From NCBI GenBank assembly GCA_020744425.1, contig JAGMUV010000004.1, positions 868,001 through 932,000 of the forward strand: 64,000 bases of DNA, given 5' to 3'. The stretch's first letter is position 1, and each line of letters starts with the position of its first letter. The stretch is from Dactylonectria macrodidyma. Lineage: Eukaryota > Ascomycota > Sordariomycetes > Hypocreales > Nectriaceae. The notes beneath the pieces were generated by a model. It was not told the DNA's origin and made no database searches. It was given only the letters and a program-made list of their open reading frames with translations. Of the stretch, positions 52,488 through 63,928 are shown in pieces. The translations under genes and the position numbers were made by a program.

Positions 52488-54224
52488 TTAGTCATCGAGT
52501 AGGCCGACGGTCCAGTGGACGATTCTATCTATACCCTGGCCGTTGATAGCACTCACCGGGATGGCGGCGCAGTCCTTAACCCAAGCGTTCTTGGCCCCAC
52601 TGGGATGTGGCTTCTCTCCCTTTGATATTTGGTCCAGGTAATCCTTAAGCTCGTTGAAGTTCTCTTGCGTCTCAGGCAGGTCAGCCTTGGTCGCAACTAC
52701 GAACCAGGGTTTGCCAGCGATTTGGATACCGGGTAAAACAGCGGGTGCTTGCGATGCCGCATTGAAGTCATCGGACAAGTTGACAGGGCCGCCGACATCT
52801 GATGCCATATCCCAGTCGACGCGGTTGTCAACCTCGCGGTCTTGCTCCTCCTCATCCCGCATCTGGGCGTACAGACCAACCTCACGCCACAAGGCGTTGA
52901 GAGCCTCGATAGCATTTCCGGCAGCCAAATCAATAACAAAGGCGAGGACGCCCGCACGCTCAACATGGCGTAAGAAGGCGATACCAAGACCCCGATCAAG
53001 ATGCGCGCCTTCGATTAGACCAGGGATGTCGGCAACGGAGAAGCGTGTGCGCGGCTCGGTATCAACAGCTTCAGGTAGGCCCATCTGGGCCGGGTAGCGG
53101 CGGTAGCTCTTGATGGTGGGGCGGCCGGAGTACTTGTCGAGGACAACTGTGCCGATATTAGGTTGTAAGGTGGTAAAGGCCCAGTTACCCACTCGGGTAC
53201 GGCTGTTGGTGAGGGCGCGTAGGAGTGTACTCTTGCCAGCATTAGGTAGACCGACAAGACCCACATCAGCAAGAAGTTTGAGCTCGAGTTCAATGTTCAT
53301 TGTTACCGCATCCTCGCCCTTGGTGGCAAACATAGGCCGCGGATGCTCTCGGGAAGTGAAGTGAGGATTCCCTAGGCCACCGATACCACCGGCGGCGAGG
53401 AGGATAGGGTTGGGAGTTGGGCGAGAGAGGTCCAGGTGGATCTGAGGCGGAGGTTGCTTAAAGATGCGATGCCGCTTTGGAAGGCGAGGGAAGACCGTCT
53501 CCTTCACATCGGTTTTCGACAAGCCAGGGTATAGCAGCCACTTGTGCCTCTCTGGGTCCTGGTCCTCTTCGTCCTCAACCTCTTCTTTTTCCTCCTTGAG
53601 TCTTTCCTCCTCTGTGTCTGCGATACCCTCATCTCGCATAAGCCTTTGTCTTTCCATATCCGCTAAACGCCTTTCTTGCTTAAGAAGCTTCTGTTGCGCG
53701 CGCCATATGCGCATATTTATGGCTTCGTCAGCGACGGGGTCCTCGCGGTCCAACTCGCGCACCACAGTGCCTACAGGTACAGTGATGATGATATCATCTC
53801 CTCGGGTGCCGCTCTTCGCACTTCCCTGGCCGTGCTTGCCACGGCCAGCGTGGGCGAATCGCTTTCGAGCTAGTTTGTGCAAAGAGGTCTCGCCATGGGC
53901 GGCTTGGATGTAGACATTGCCTCCATGGCCACCATCACCACCATTTGGAGGCCCTTCGGCAAGGTAGGCCTCACGCAGAAAGGAGATGCAGCCATTGCCG
54001 CCACGCCCAGCATAAAGAGTTAACTGGGCTTTGTCGGCGAAGGTCGGGGCGGCGTAGTCATCGGGGGCCGGATTCAGGCGCGACTCGGGCAGATCGTTGA
54101 CAGTCGAGCTGTATCGTCTTCGGAAGCGCGCAGCAACTGCCTTCAGTGCATAGTGTTGGGAGAGTGCTGAGGGATAGAGAAATGGGAGAAGCGTGGGAGA
54201 CGCATTGGGGCATCGGGGGGCCAT
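52488..54224 (-). CDS. MTG2: Mitochondrial Obg-type GTPase MTG2
   Basis: Obg-family GTPase needed for assembly of the mitochondrial large ribosomal subunit. Intronless, 578 residues from the ATG at 54224 (MAPRCPNASPTLLPF); the longer frame upstream begins at a TTG and is unlikely. The first 45 residues are basic with RFRRRYSST, a good mitochondrial presequence. The Obg fold follows: TLYAGRGGNGCISFLREAY, EGPPNGGDGGHGGNVYIQA and FAHAGRGKHGQGSAKSGTRG. A charged insertion of about 100 residues (ADMERQRLMRDEGIAD, then acidic repeats) interrupts it. GTPase motifs: GLPNAGKST (G1, about residue 325), TTLQPNIG, DIPGLIEGAH (G3) and ATKADL (G4), then PVSAINGQG (G5). The stop codon is only 7 bp from the MULE target duplication, so its 3' UTR must be transposon sequence. 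Confidence 0.93.
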   Translation of the reverse strand: MAPRCPNASPTLLPFLYPSALSQHYALKAVAARFRRRYSSTVNDLPESRLNPAPDDYAAPTFADKAQLTLYAGRGGNGCISFLREAYLAEGPPNGGDGGHGGNVYIQAAHGETSLHKLARKRFAHAGRGKHGQGSAKSGTRGDDIIITVPVGTVVRELDREDPVADEAINMRIWRAQQKLLKQERRLADMERQRLMRDEGIADTEEERLKEEKEEVEDEEDQDPERHKWLLYPGLSKTDVKETVFPRLPKRHRIFKQPPPQIHLDLSRPTPNPILLAAGGIGGLGNPHFTSREHPRPMFATKGEDAVTMNIELELKLLADVGLVGLPNAGKSTLLRALTNSRTRVGNWAFTTLQPNIGTVVLDKYSGRPTIKSYRRYPAQMGLPEAVDTEPRTRFSVADIPGLIEGAHLDRGLGIAFLRHVERAGVLAFVIDLAAGNAIEALNALWREVGLYAQMRDEEEQDREVDNRVDWDMASDVGGPVNLSDDFNAASQAPAVLPGIQIAGKPWFVVATKADLPETQENFNELKDYLDQISKGEKPHPSGAKNAWVKDCAAIPVSAINGQGIDRIVHWTVGLLDD

Positions 54225-56267
54225 TGCTTCTGTGGCGACAGCCCTGCTCGGGCTTAAGAAATTGAGTGGAGTTGAGTATTGATGTGCGTGCAATGGCTCA
54301 TCGAGGCCACGGAACGTCTCATGTAGTAATAAGGAAGATCTCAAAATTTCATGGAGACCGGCATTGATAAGATAAGCAGTCCTTCCATCCTTAAAAAGCC
54401 CCCACCACCAGGAATATGTCCTGGAACGGAAAGAGCATCATGGGGGCAGGAATAGGCAACAACGAGTTAATTACCTAGGTATAGGTAGCGTGTGCCTGAG
54501 GTACGCACCTAAGGCGCACATCCATGGGAGTCCAGGGAATGGAGTGACGAAGGAGGCTGTAACTCGCATCTTACTTGAGGGCCGTTGCGCCGATAGTTTC
54601 TTCCTCCTTCACATCACTTTCATCATCCTCGCCCAGACACAATGGAATCCACGATGACTGCATAGGTACATCGGCTACTTGCGTAGCTACCTACTACTGC
54701 ACCTATAGTACCTAATGTAGGTAGGGAGCACAGCACTCTCCCTCGTTTCCCACGCGACACCATGCTCCATTGGTCTCAACCCCTCATCAGCCGGATCCAG
54801 AGTTTCACGCCGACTGACTAGAGACGAACTTTGCTTCACCTAGGACGGCTGCCCAAGGTTCACTGCCCATTGCGCGCGCTCTCTCGTTTGGCCCTTCACC
54901 ATCCGTCGTCCATTAGCAGTCGATCGGGCTTCCGTTCCTCGGACATATTCGCATACTTTGCCTATCCTAGACAAATTGCATACCGTCGACCATTGACACC
55001 ACCGTTCCCTGCGAGTCACCGCCCGATGTGCCAATCATGGTGTGTTTGTCCTTGCTGCCCGTTCGTCTCGCCTCATCTGTTGGCGTCTGCAGCCCGCTCA
55101 GAGCGGCCCTTAGACCGCGCATACTGCCATTCGACCAGCCTCTAGCCAGTGCTGGAGAGGGAGGTCGCTGGAAGCTGGGAGAAGGCCTGTTGATGCCAAA
55201 ATGCGGTGAATCGGCTGGCCGCAGGGTTTCCCTCACACCTCCGCTGCCCCCCTCAGTTGCCATCCTCGCTGACTTGCTGGGGTTCACCCGCCATTCTTCG
55301 CTCGCCTCTATTCGCTTAAGCGGCTCCTCATCCCCTTGGGTCCTTGGGTTCTTGGATTCTTAGTTCCAGGCCCGGCCTTCTTTTTTTCCTTTGCTGGGTT
55401 CAACTGTCTAACATTCAGCTCGAATCTCCATACTTTTCCCGCTTGAATCGGTCTCCATCCCGCGGTGCTCCATCTCACCAATCCGTCTCACTTTCGCCCC
55501 AATTCCTCTTGTCCACGTCCCATCCCCCCCTCCCACCTTCTCGTGCTACTACTGCTCGTTACCATCCACTACTACCAGAACAGCACCTGAGAAGCCGTAT
55601 CGCCCAACGACCGTTCGGCCCCAGACGCCCCCTCCCTTGGGTCAGCTCAAGGCCATTGGGCCAGCCTGCATACGCTCCGTGGTCCCGCATTCGAGCCACG
55701 ACAGAGGACGTGGACCAGCCCTCCTCATTCGATCTCTCCACATAGCTTCCCTCTGGTCCCCACGCGACTTCTTCCATCTCGCTCCTCAGATTCTCCTCCC
55801 TTCCAGCTCAAGCCCCGAGAGCTGCTGGTGCTTGCAGGATACATACTGGCCCCAGCGAAACAGCTGCTTCCTTACCTGTCTGCTGGCCTACGGCAGACAT
55901 ACCATACCACTTTCCCCTCTGGTCTCGTTATCTCCTTACCGCCACGTCCGAGCCAGTCTTCTACCGGCCGTGTCTTCTTTAACCAGGTCCGTTGCTCTTC
56001 GCCCTCTCCATCCCCTCCCCTCCCCGGTCCCCGTCCCCGGCCTTCGTCGTCCACACTCTTCGTCTGCTCGTCTGCCTTGCTTCTTTTTTTGCCTCATGAA
56101 ATTCGTCAGCGGGGTCAGAGGGAGGTTCCCAATCGACCTTTATGTCGATGTCATGACTTGACCCCCCTGTCCAACATTTTGTGTTCTTTGTCCTCCCTTC
56201 CGCCCCTCCTCTTTTTATCCACCACCAACGTCGGACCCATGCTATCCGGCCACCCGCCATTGCTAAG
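54225..56267. other. 2-kb divergent region upstream of MTG2 and the Cys-rich orphan gene
   Basis: No coding sequence is supported. The MTG2-proximal part has two clusters of TACCTA/TAGGTA motifs (54470-54530 and 54660-54730). The part from about 55370 to 56260 is strongly pyrimidine-rich, with no long uninterrupted coding frame of convincing composition, and is probably a long leader or promoter of the gene at 56268. Confidence 0.55.
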
Positions 56268-57038
56268 ATGTATACTAGAGACTACCAATTTCGAAAGCCC
56301 ATCATCAGGATGGACCCCGACTGTGCGATATGCCATGCGCCGGCGACCATGGCGTGTGATTGCGAGGCTAAGCGGCTTGAGGTCGCCGTTAAACAGGCTG
56401 AAGATCGCATGATGCGGTCCATCTATAGCGACATACGGTTCGTAATCCCTTTTACCCCTATAGCCTTCCTGGCTAGAACAGTGAGTTGACCGGCTCGCAG
56501 TTCTTGGGTTCGTGCACATGCGCAAGACTACATCCTTGAATACTTCCGACTCCTCACAGAACGCCGGAAAACTGCCCATTCCGCCCACTTGGACCGTATC
56601 ACCGCCCACGCTTACCACTACTATCACGCGCCACCTCATCCCAACCAGATTGCTGAGGCTCAAGCCTCTCTCAAGCGGGGTATCGACGAGGACTGGCAAT
56701 CGAGCGTACAACGTTACCCCGAAGTCCTGGAATATTTCTTTGGTCTGGTGGAACTCACACTTCCGGCCGAGGACGAACCTGCAGTAAAGGCGCCACCTTT
56801 GAGCGCACTCAATGGCTATCGAAAAGCCAACCGACGGAGCGGCTCGAATGGCGCGCCCGCTACGACAGCCGTTGTCGCTCCTGTTGGATATCATGAGCCA
56901 CAGGCTCTTCCGTCTCGGACACCCCCTCCTATGCCCATTCCACGTGTTGACCGTCGCACCCCTGGTCCTCGAGAAAGGCGATCAACCTATGGAGCTCCCC
57001 CCCCTCAACAACCTGGCTCGTATTATGGCCCTTATTGA
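56268..57038 (+). CDS. Conserved fungal protein with N-terminal Cys motif, unknown function
   Basis: Two exons (56268-56437 and 56501-57038) with a 63-bp intron give 235 residues. The splice joins SIYSDIR to SWVRAHAQDYILEYFRLLTE in phase. Near the start, MDPDCAICHAPATMACDCEA carries CxxC and CxC pairs (CAIC and CDC) that could bind one metal ion. A long charged helical segment follows (KRLEVAVKQAEDRMMRSIYS; ERRKTAHSAHLDRITAHAYH), then QYPEV-like sequence (VQRYPEVLEYFFGLVELTLP) and a Pro/Arg-rich tail ending in QQPGSYYGPY. I recall close relatives in other Sordariomycetes without an assigned function. The first ATG (MYTRDYQFRKPIIRM) is used; a start at the second Met would lose 14 residues but keep the Cys motif. 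Confidence 0.8.
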
Positions 57039-58113
57039 TGATAAAACGACCTGAGTGCCTATGAAATATCACAGATATGAATATCATATAGCAAAGATCA
57101 CGAAACCTACAAGCATGACGACCATCGCATAATCAGGGCGTGGAGTATTGCCGGCATAGCGGACCGGCGTGGCATTATTTGGGGTTTACAAAGTTTGGGC
57201 TCAATATCCCCCCTTGTTTTTAGAAGCCACTCTGTCTGGCACGTTATTATTTTGGGAGTATTTGGGGTTTGCCATATTGGATTTGTACCGAAATCGTTAA
57301 GAAAATACGATCCCACCAGGGCCTAATATTCCAATTGGATCACAAGATTGCCTGCTCACTTCAATCCTGTGGTCATGATCATTGTGCGGGTGGGGGATGA
57401 TCCCGGATGAGGGGCATTGGGAACCTTGAATGTCTATCTTGAGGCTAGGAGGGAGAAGGATTCGGACTAGGCTCCACTAGCTTGGCTCGGACGACATCCC
57501 CCGTCACGTATTCCTCACATGTGCAGCAATGCAGTAAGAACGCAGCTCTTGGAGCCGCCACTGGACGGCGCATGCAAGCAAGCACAAGTGCCCGACGCGA
57601 GCCCAACTGGACATGACCGCCCGGATTTTGTTGGATCATCGACGCAGACCTACGTAATAGGAGGACATGGCACGGCAGAGTATCAACGAGAGCTCCGGGC
57701 TGGGACGAGGATGTAATCAAGTGAACATCTTTTTGCGTATCTCTTCCCTTTAGGATATCGCCTAATTACAAAACAGCGTCGAGGAGCGCTTTCAGATTGG
57801 AGAGAATGAGGGGAAAACGGAGGGAGGGCGAGGACGAGGGAGGCAGCAACTAGGCGGACGACAGAAAATATCAACTAGCTAGCAGAGCCGGCCCCGCGGC
57901 GAATTTTCCTTGGGGATGCAGTCGGTTCGTTTTTTTCCTTTCGAGGTTGCCGGATGTTGTGAGGAACGGACCTGGAGCGGGCAGCAGATATGGTGAGAGA
58001 GACGGTGTGTGTGGAGAGGGGAGGTGGGAGTGGGCGGATTAGACGGAACTACAACGCCGGGATGACGAGGTCGGCGCTGTAGTGTGATCTCGTGCTGCAA
58101 GGGAGCACGTAGA
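57039..58113. other. Intergenic region between the Cys-rich orphan and BFR1
   Basis: The two genes converge, so it should hold their 3' UTRs. The 1.1 kb is otherwise featureless; no gene or repeat is supported. Confidence 0.6.
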
Positions 58114-59733
58114 TTACGACTCCTGCTTCTCAGCAATCGAAGTCTCCTTAAGGTTTGAGGCAACCTCATCGACGTTCTCGCCGTTAGCCTCAGCCTTCTC
58201 GATCTCCTCGATCTGTCGCTTGGCCTCCTCAATGTTCTGCATATTCAGTTAGTCCGTTGAATTTGTCGAGAGGCATCTGTGCGGGGACTTACGCGCTTGG
58301 TCTCGGCCTCCTGGTTATTCTTCCATTGCTCGAGCTTGGCGCGGACCTTCTCGGTGACATTGGGGACGTCGAGGGCGCTCATGGGGGGATCAATGCCCAT
58401 GGCAGCGCAGTCCTCTACGACAGATGGGGGGCAGTTGAAGAACTTGGAGGTGGCACCGTTGGGATTGCTCTTCTTGCCCTTCTTACCCTTCTTGGCAGCA
58501 GGGGCGTACTCCTCCTCACGATCCTTCTTGCTGACGAGCTTGGTGCCCTTTAAGCCAGCCTCGTCGACAGTTCGCTGGGCCTGAGCGCCAAGGCCAGTAT
58601 CAGCCATCAGCGGACCCTTCTCAACCTTGTGGTTGGGGTCAAGGAATGCTAGCAGGCTGTTGGCACGTCGGATCTCGTCAAGGTAGGCGGGGTCGCTGGC
58701 ATCAGCAAGGCGGCGCTCAGCATCAGCCTTCTTGCGCTCCTTAATGACACGCTCGTGCTCAGCCTTCTGTCTCTCGCGGTACTTCTCACGGGCCTCGCGC
58801 TCATAGGCCGAGTACGCCTTCTTCTGACCGTAATAATCATCCTTGAGCTTGCGAATGGCAGTATACTTCTCCTGCTGCTCAGCCTGGAGTTTGGAACGTT
58901 CATCACGCAGACTGGACAGGCCCTTGTAAGCTTCATCCTGCTCGGCCTTGATGGCATCAAGCTCGGCCTGGATCTTGTTGTACTGCTCAGACATGGCCTT
59001 CTGCTCGGGATCCTCCATGCTGTCCTTGATCTCCTTGATTTTGGCGCGCAGGTCGTCAATCTGCTTCTGCGAGTCCTCGAACTGGCCAAAGTTCTTGCGG
59101 ACCTTGCGCAGGCTGGAGATGTCGGAGAGTGCCTTCTTCTCGTCGACCAGCTTCATGGTGCCCGAGTTGACCTGCTTGTCAAGGCTGGCAATCTGGCGAT
59201 CGACATCCTCGAGGCTCTTGAAGGGAACCTTGCTCTTGGCCGTCTTCTGCTCAGCAATTCGGCTGCGGACCTGCTCGTCGAGGCGCTTGATCTGATCGAG
59301 CTTGGTGGAACGGGCGTTCTTGCCACCGGCCTGCTTCTGGCGAATCTCGTTGGCCTGGGTAATGAGGTCCTGTCGTCGCTTCTGCGTCGGGCTGGGCTGG
59401 TCCTTGTTCTTGTTGGGCATGGCAATGTCAATCTTGGCCTTGACGGCGCTCTAGAAAAGAAAGTGTTAGCTGAGATTGTCGTCCCTTGGCAGGTGATGAG
59501 GCCACGGAAAGTGGGACCTGGGCTGATGGAGATGAAGGACTGCACATATGCCGTCGGCGGCTTCACAGGGGGAGGAATTGAGGTCGTACCAAGAGGTCCA
59601 TGGAAGTCTTGTGAGCCTTTTCAGCCTTGGCGAGCTCCTCCTTAAAGACATTCTCGTCGGGCTTAGTAGGGCGCGTCGTAGGGCCCTTGTCCGCCGCAGG
59701 GGCGGTGGCAGTCGCAGTCGCAGTCTCGGCCAT
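58114..59733 (-). CDS. BFR1: Nuclear segregation / polysome-associated protein BFR1
   Basis: BFR1 associates with polysomes and mRNP complexes at the ER and influences secretion and ploidy in yeast. Three exons: 59590-59733, 58293-59450 and 58114-58236, with introns of 139 and 56 bp, giving 474 residues. The start reads MAETATATATATAPAADKGP, followed by FKEELAKAEKAHKTSMDLLS across the first splice site. Almost the whole body is charged coiled coil: IRQKQAGGKNARSTKLDQIK, SLEDVDRQIASLDKQVNSGT, KKAYSAYEREAREKYRERQK. The family block NSLLAFLDPNHK and a Lys/Gly-rich patch (AKKGKKGKKS) precede the C-terminal helix. The last exon (NIEEAKRQIEEIEKAEANGE) fits the coiled-coil end. It shares a divergent 750-bp upstream region with RPB5. 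Confidence 0.92.
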
Positions 59734-60483
59734 TGCGAAGAGGGGATGCGGCGAACCGGGAGGGGAGGTTCTGGTGAGAGAGGAGACCGAAGGGACTGAC
59801 GGAGCCGAGACGAACGGCTCGAGGAGATGCGGCAGACGGGGAGGAGTCGGTGAGGAGAGACGACACGTGGTAGCCGGGACGGGAGTGAAGAAGTGAAAAA
59901 AAAGGAAGCCCCAGAGGTTCGAAAATGAAATTGAAATTCCACCACTTTCTTGTTGCCCCGTGTCTGCTTTGCGATTGTGAGCGGTTGGGGTCTGTGCGTC
60001 CCTGAACCTACCATGCCCAGCAGCTCCAACTCACCATGGCCCTGGAAGCCGCTGGAAGCTCAGTGGATGGCTCCTCTAAGTCCTTTTCTAGCCCCCTGTG
60101 GAGCACTACTCGAGGGGTCTGGATTCACTTGACAGCCCTTGTTTGACTCCCTTCCTGTTGCGTTGCACGCTGCACTGACCACTGACAGCTCAGGGGTCTT
60201 CCTTCCTCATTCGACTAGCCGGCAGCTTGCACCGAGTCTCGGACGGGGTTGGTTCGAACTTTTGAGGGTTCTGTGGCTGGTGGGCTCAAAGACTGTGGCG
60301 CAGGGCTGTGGCGCACGGTACACGATCACATGACACCCGCTTTTCTTTGACCCGCGCTCGGTGCTGGACTTTGCGGCGGCCATGCAAGGCTGAACGAAAC
60401 ATTTTTGAGACGGCCTAGGATTCTTTCAACTCCACGACAAACGAACCTGCCACCTTCGATCCTCGCCCACCACCACAGCAACA
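59734..60483. promoter_or_regulatory. Shared divergent upstream region of BFR1 and RPB5
   Basis: A 750-bp spacer with the promoters of both genes. No specific regulatory motif or gene could be identified. Confidence 0.45.
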
Positions 60484-61388
60484 ATGGATATCGACAACTT
60501 GCCCACCGATGCCAAGTCCAAGGAGGTAGTGAGGCTCTGGAGAGCTTGGAGGACCGTCCACGAGATGGTCGCCGACCGGGTAAGTCCTTCCTGTTCGGCA
60601 GGTCGTCATGTCGCGATGGCTTCGACAACCATGATGGCGCATCTGTCTCGCGCAATCCTCTCCATCGCGTCGCTAAACTCGACATAGGAATACGAGCTTG
60701 CTGAAGAGGAAGTTAGCATCTCCCTCGACCGCTTCCGCGACGAGTACTGCAACGCCGACGGTTCTATCAAGTAAGACTTGCATCTCTCCCATCACCAAAC
60801 GTCCATCTGCGCTTTGAGAACCGAGAACAAAAATCGCTAACCACAGACTCCCACTACCGCAGCCGAGGAAAGCTCCAGTTCTCCGCGCGGCCCAGCGACT
60901 CCATGCTCAAGAAGTTCACCCCACCCGCGACGGACGCGAACCCAGACCCCGTACCCGACTGCGGTCCCATCTGGGTCGAGTTCCTCTCGGATAAGCAGTT
61001 CGGTGTCGCCCAGATCCGTCAGTTCGCCCAATACACTATCACCAACAACTACAAGACCGGTATCATGGTCACCCACGTGCCCCTATCCCCCGCCGCCCGC
61101 AAGTCGCTCGCTGGTGTCGAGAACCTCACCAAGATCGAGTGCTTCCTCGAGGACGATCTGCTCGTAAACATCACTCACCACGAACTCGTCCCTAAGCACG
61201 TGCTGCTCTCCCGCGAAGAGAAAATTGCCCTGCTGAAGCGCTACCGTCTCAAGGAGACCCAGCTGCCCAGAATCCTGCAGAAGGATCCGGTTGCCCGCTA
61301 CCTCGGCCTCAAGCGTGGCCACGTTGTCAAGATTATTCGAAACAGTGAGACGGCCGGTCGCTATGCGAGTTATAGATTGTGCGTCTAG
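60484..61388 (+). CDS. RPB5: RNA polymerase I, II and III common subunit RPABC1 (Rpb5)
   Basis: Shared subunit of the three nuclear RNA polymerases, located in the jaw and contacting downstream DNA. Exons are 60484-60579, 60688-60770 and 60863-61388, with introns of 108 and 92 bp; the product is 234 residues. The acceptor at 60861-60862 is chosen because it yields DGSINRGKLQFSARPSD, conserved in the family; an earlier CACAG at 60842-60846 would break it. The N-terminal jaw domain (VVRLWRAWRTVHEMVADR, EYELAEEEVSISLDRFRDEY) is followed by the conserved C-terminal assembly domain: HELVPKHVLLSREEKIALLK, RYRLKETQLPRILQKDPVAR and YLGLKRGHVVKIIRNSETAG, with the terminal YRLCV. Complete, with no odd residues. 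Confidence 0.96.
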
Positions 61389-62275
61389 ACCTCCCACTTC
61401 CCTTTTTTCAAGATTCGAAAACGATTACGAGTACGTGGTGGTGACGCGATGGGGTGTGCGCTGATGATGGGAGCTCTTGGAAGAGTTCGAGACAGGGCTT
61501 TGGTACGAGGATGGAGGCGTCGATCTGCACTTATGTTCAAAAAGCTGGCGTTCTAGGGGTTCTTACGTATATTGTGCGATGCAATAGCAGAGCCAATCAA
61601 GACTTATTCACCATGTGCCTCCCATGATATGAAATCCTCATTCACCACCTACTTAGGTAATCGAACCGTGACCCTCATGAGATGACTTGATGTGGCGAAG
61701 CTAATTGACCAATTGGGATCGCAGTCACCTTTTCATATTTCAGGCATTTTGGAATCTGGGTGAACAGGGAATTCTAAAAGATTGGCGAGACTCAAGTGAT
61801 TTCTCAAAATTCCATCCTGCCGGCCACCGTGGGTGAACCTATCTTGCAATCGCATCAACCTATCCTACCTATTCATCCATCCATCATAAAACTTGGCTTA
61901 CAGCCGGGGTATATGTAACTAGTTCCAACCAATGTCTCATCCCAAACCTGCCTGACGAGACACCCCAAAAAGAAAATCCCATAAGAAACAAAAAAGGCAA
62001 GGGCTGCCATCAGGCCGCGGCCATCACTTACACCGTCACTCCATCTCGCCAGACCTCGTGTCTTCATGATATCCTGTCCATGCCCCACAATCATTCGCGC
62101 CTCTGTCCGTGTGCATCATCAACCCCATGCAAAACGCCAGCCAGACGTCTAATATGTCTACAATCGAACTTGTCCCAGAAAAAGCTCCAAACCCAAAACG
62201 TCCCGGTGTCGTCATTGTACATGTTGTGGACAGTATAAATAGTTCGTTCGTTGCGGTCATGATTGCCGCATTGCT
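61389..62275. other. Intergenic region between RPB5 and the membrane protein gene
   Basis: Convergent 3' ends face each other over about 890 bp. No gene or repeat is supported. Confidence 0.6.
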
Positions 62276-63928
62276 TCATTTTTGAGCCGGGGTACTTGGA
62301 AGCACCAATAAGCCGCCTGGATCCCGGAGCTCTGGCTCGGGTTTTCCGTGGGGGTTTAGTCTCAGATCTGGTTGAGACTGAGGTATAGGTTGTAGCTCGG
62401 TTCCTCCGGATCGGGACTTTGACCGCGTCTGTCTCGTGCCAAGGGGACCAAGGAAACCACCGATGTCCTGAAGCAGGGCTGTAGAACCTCGGCGGAAGCC
62501 TCCGGAGCCGGCCGTCACTGAGGGAGCGGGAGGGGAGTGGGCTGGCCCTGAGTCACCGTTAGATGAGGTATAACTCCCTGGTCGGAAGCTTCCACTACTT
62601 TCACGGGGAGGGTCCAATAGCCCACCCACGTCGAAGAACGACACTCGCCTCGGTGTGGTCATGGGTTCGCTCCTCGATAAGGTGAGAGGGTCATGAGGGA
62701 GGAGGGAGTCGTCGCTTCGTTCCGCATTGCTGCGTTGTCGCTGCGGAAATTGCCAGCGCTCGAGATCTTGGTCGAGTTTACGCGCGATCGGGGCGGGTGT
62801 AAACTGAATAGGGGCGCCATCTTCCAGATTATCAGGTTGATCGCGTAGTTCGGGATTGACAGTCATGCCAACGTCTCGCACAAGATCCTCGTCGCTACCC
62901 CAGTGGCGGTGCAAAGTCGGCCGTCGCGGGTGGAGCGACGGGTCAAAGGACTCGGCAATAGAAGCCCGACGGAATTTTTGCTTTTTCAGACCTCGATCCC
63001 GCACAAAGGAGCCGAGAACTAAGGAATTGGCTGACGCCGTCGCAAATAGAAGCTCGACTGATGCGAGAAGAGAGCGATACTGTTGTCGCCCGTCCTCCTT
63101 GATGATATTGGGTACTCGATATAGAGTCACCCCCACCACTGATAGGCTCAGAGAAAATAGCATAACGAGCTGAACCTTTCTCTTCACCGTCATGTGGCTG
63201 GTAACGATGATGGGAATTGGGAAAACGACGAGAAGCAAGTCGGTGAAAACGTTGCAAACGGCCATGGTGATGAGTTGTGCGTATCCCTGGCGACATTGGC
63301 CGCCGGGATCTGGTAAAACCTGCCAGTAGTGGCTGAAAGGTTGGCATTCGGCGAGGTCACTGATAACCACAGCGACAAATGTTGCGATGAGGATGACCCG
63401 AATGACGCGCAACGAGGTCTGCCATGAGCGCTCCCAAGTGGCACGGGTCAAACGGCGAAGGAACTCGAGAATGGTTCCTTTCAGAATCCATAAGCTAAGT
63501 TGGAAGAGTCAGCCAAAAAAAAAAAAAAAAGGGTGTGCAGATACGGGTCACCATCACACGCGGTGGATGAATTTGGAGAGGCATGTTACATACGTTGCGG
63601 CATAGAAAATCCGGCTCGCCAGTACTAGGCCACTGGCGATCTCTTTCCTACGCAATTCCGCGTGGGTAAGTTCGACGTCGTCGAAATTGGCATTGTTGGT
63701 GCCGTAGAGGAGGATAAAGTGTACGCATCCCATACGAAGGTACAAAGGAATCAATGCGAGGGCGGCGATGCGATCTTCCGTGAAGAGTCGTTCAGTTCGA
63801 ATAAACCGGCCGGCGAGTCGTAGGAGGATTATCAAGGTGCAGAATGATGTTGCCCACCAGCACACAAGCAAAGTAGGTTTGTCGTATTTGAATTCGCGAA
63901 GAGTTGGGGGATCGGAGTAGAGTGTCAT
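62276..63928 (-). CDS. Fungal multi-spanning (rhodopsin-like/PTH11-like) membrane protein with long tail
   Basis: Two exons (63594-63928 and 62276-63494) with a 99-bp intron that includes a 17-base pyrimidine run give 517 residues. The N-terminal half holds about seven hydrophobic spans, starting [20 protein letters not shown], with others such as [40 protein letters not shown] and [18 protein letters not shown]. The pattern F-x-E-D-R-I after the first span and Cys residues in the extracellular loop before NVFTDLLL recall the fungal rhodopsin-domain/PTH11-related integral membrane proteins. The last 240 residues are hydrophilic, rich in Ser, Pro and Arg, and probably cytoplasmic and phosphorylated. 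Its ligand and role are unknown. The start [20 protein letters not shown] is supported by family resemblance. The remaining 72 bases to the window edge are upstream sequence. Confidence 0.83.

Noticed and set aside
54225..54344. N-terminal extension of MTG2
   Set aside because: The extended frame begins at TTG, not ATG; the ATG at 54224 directly starts a good mitochondrial presequence.
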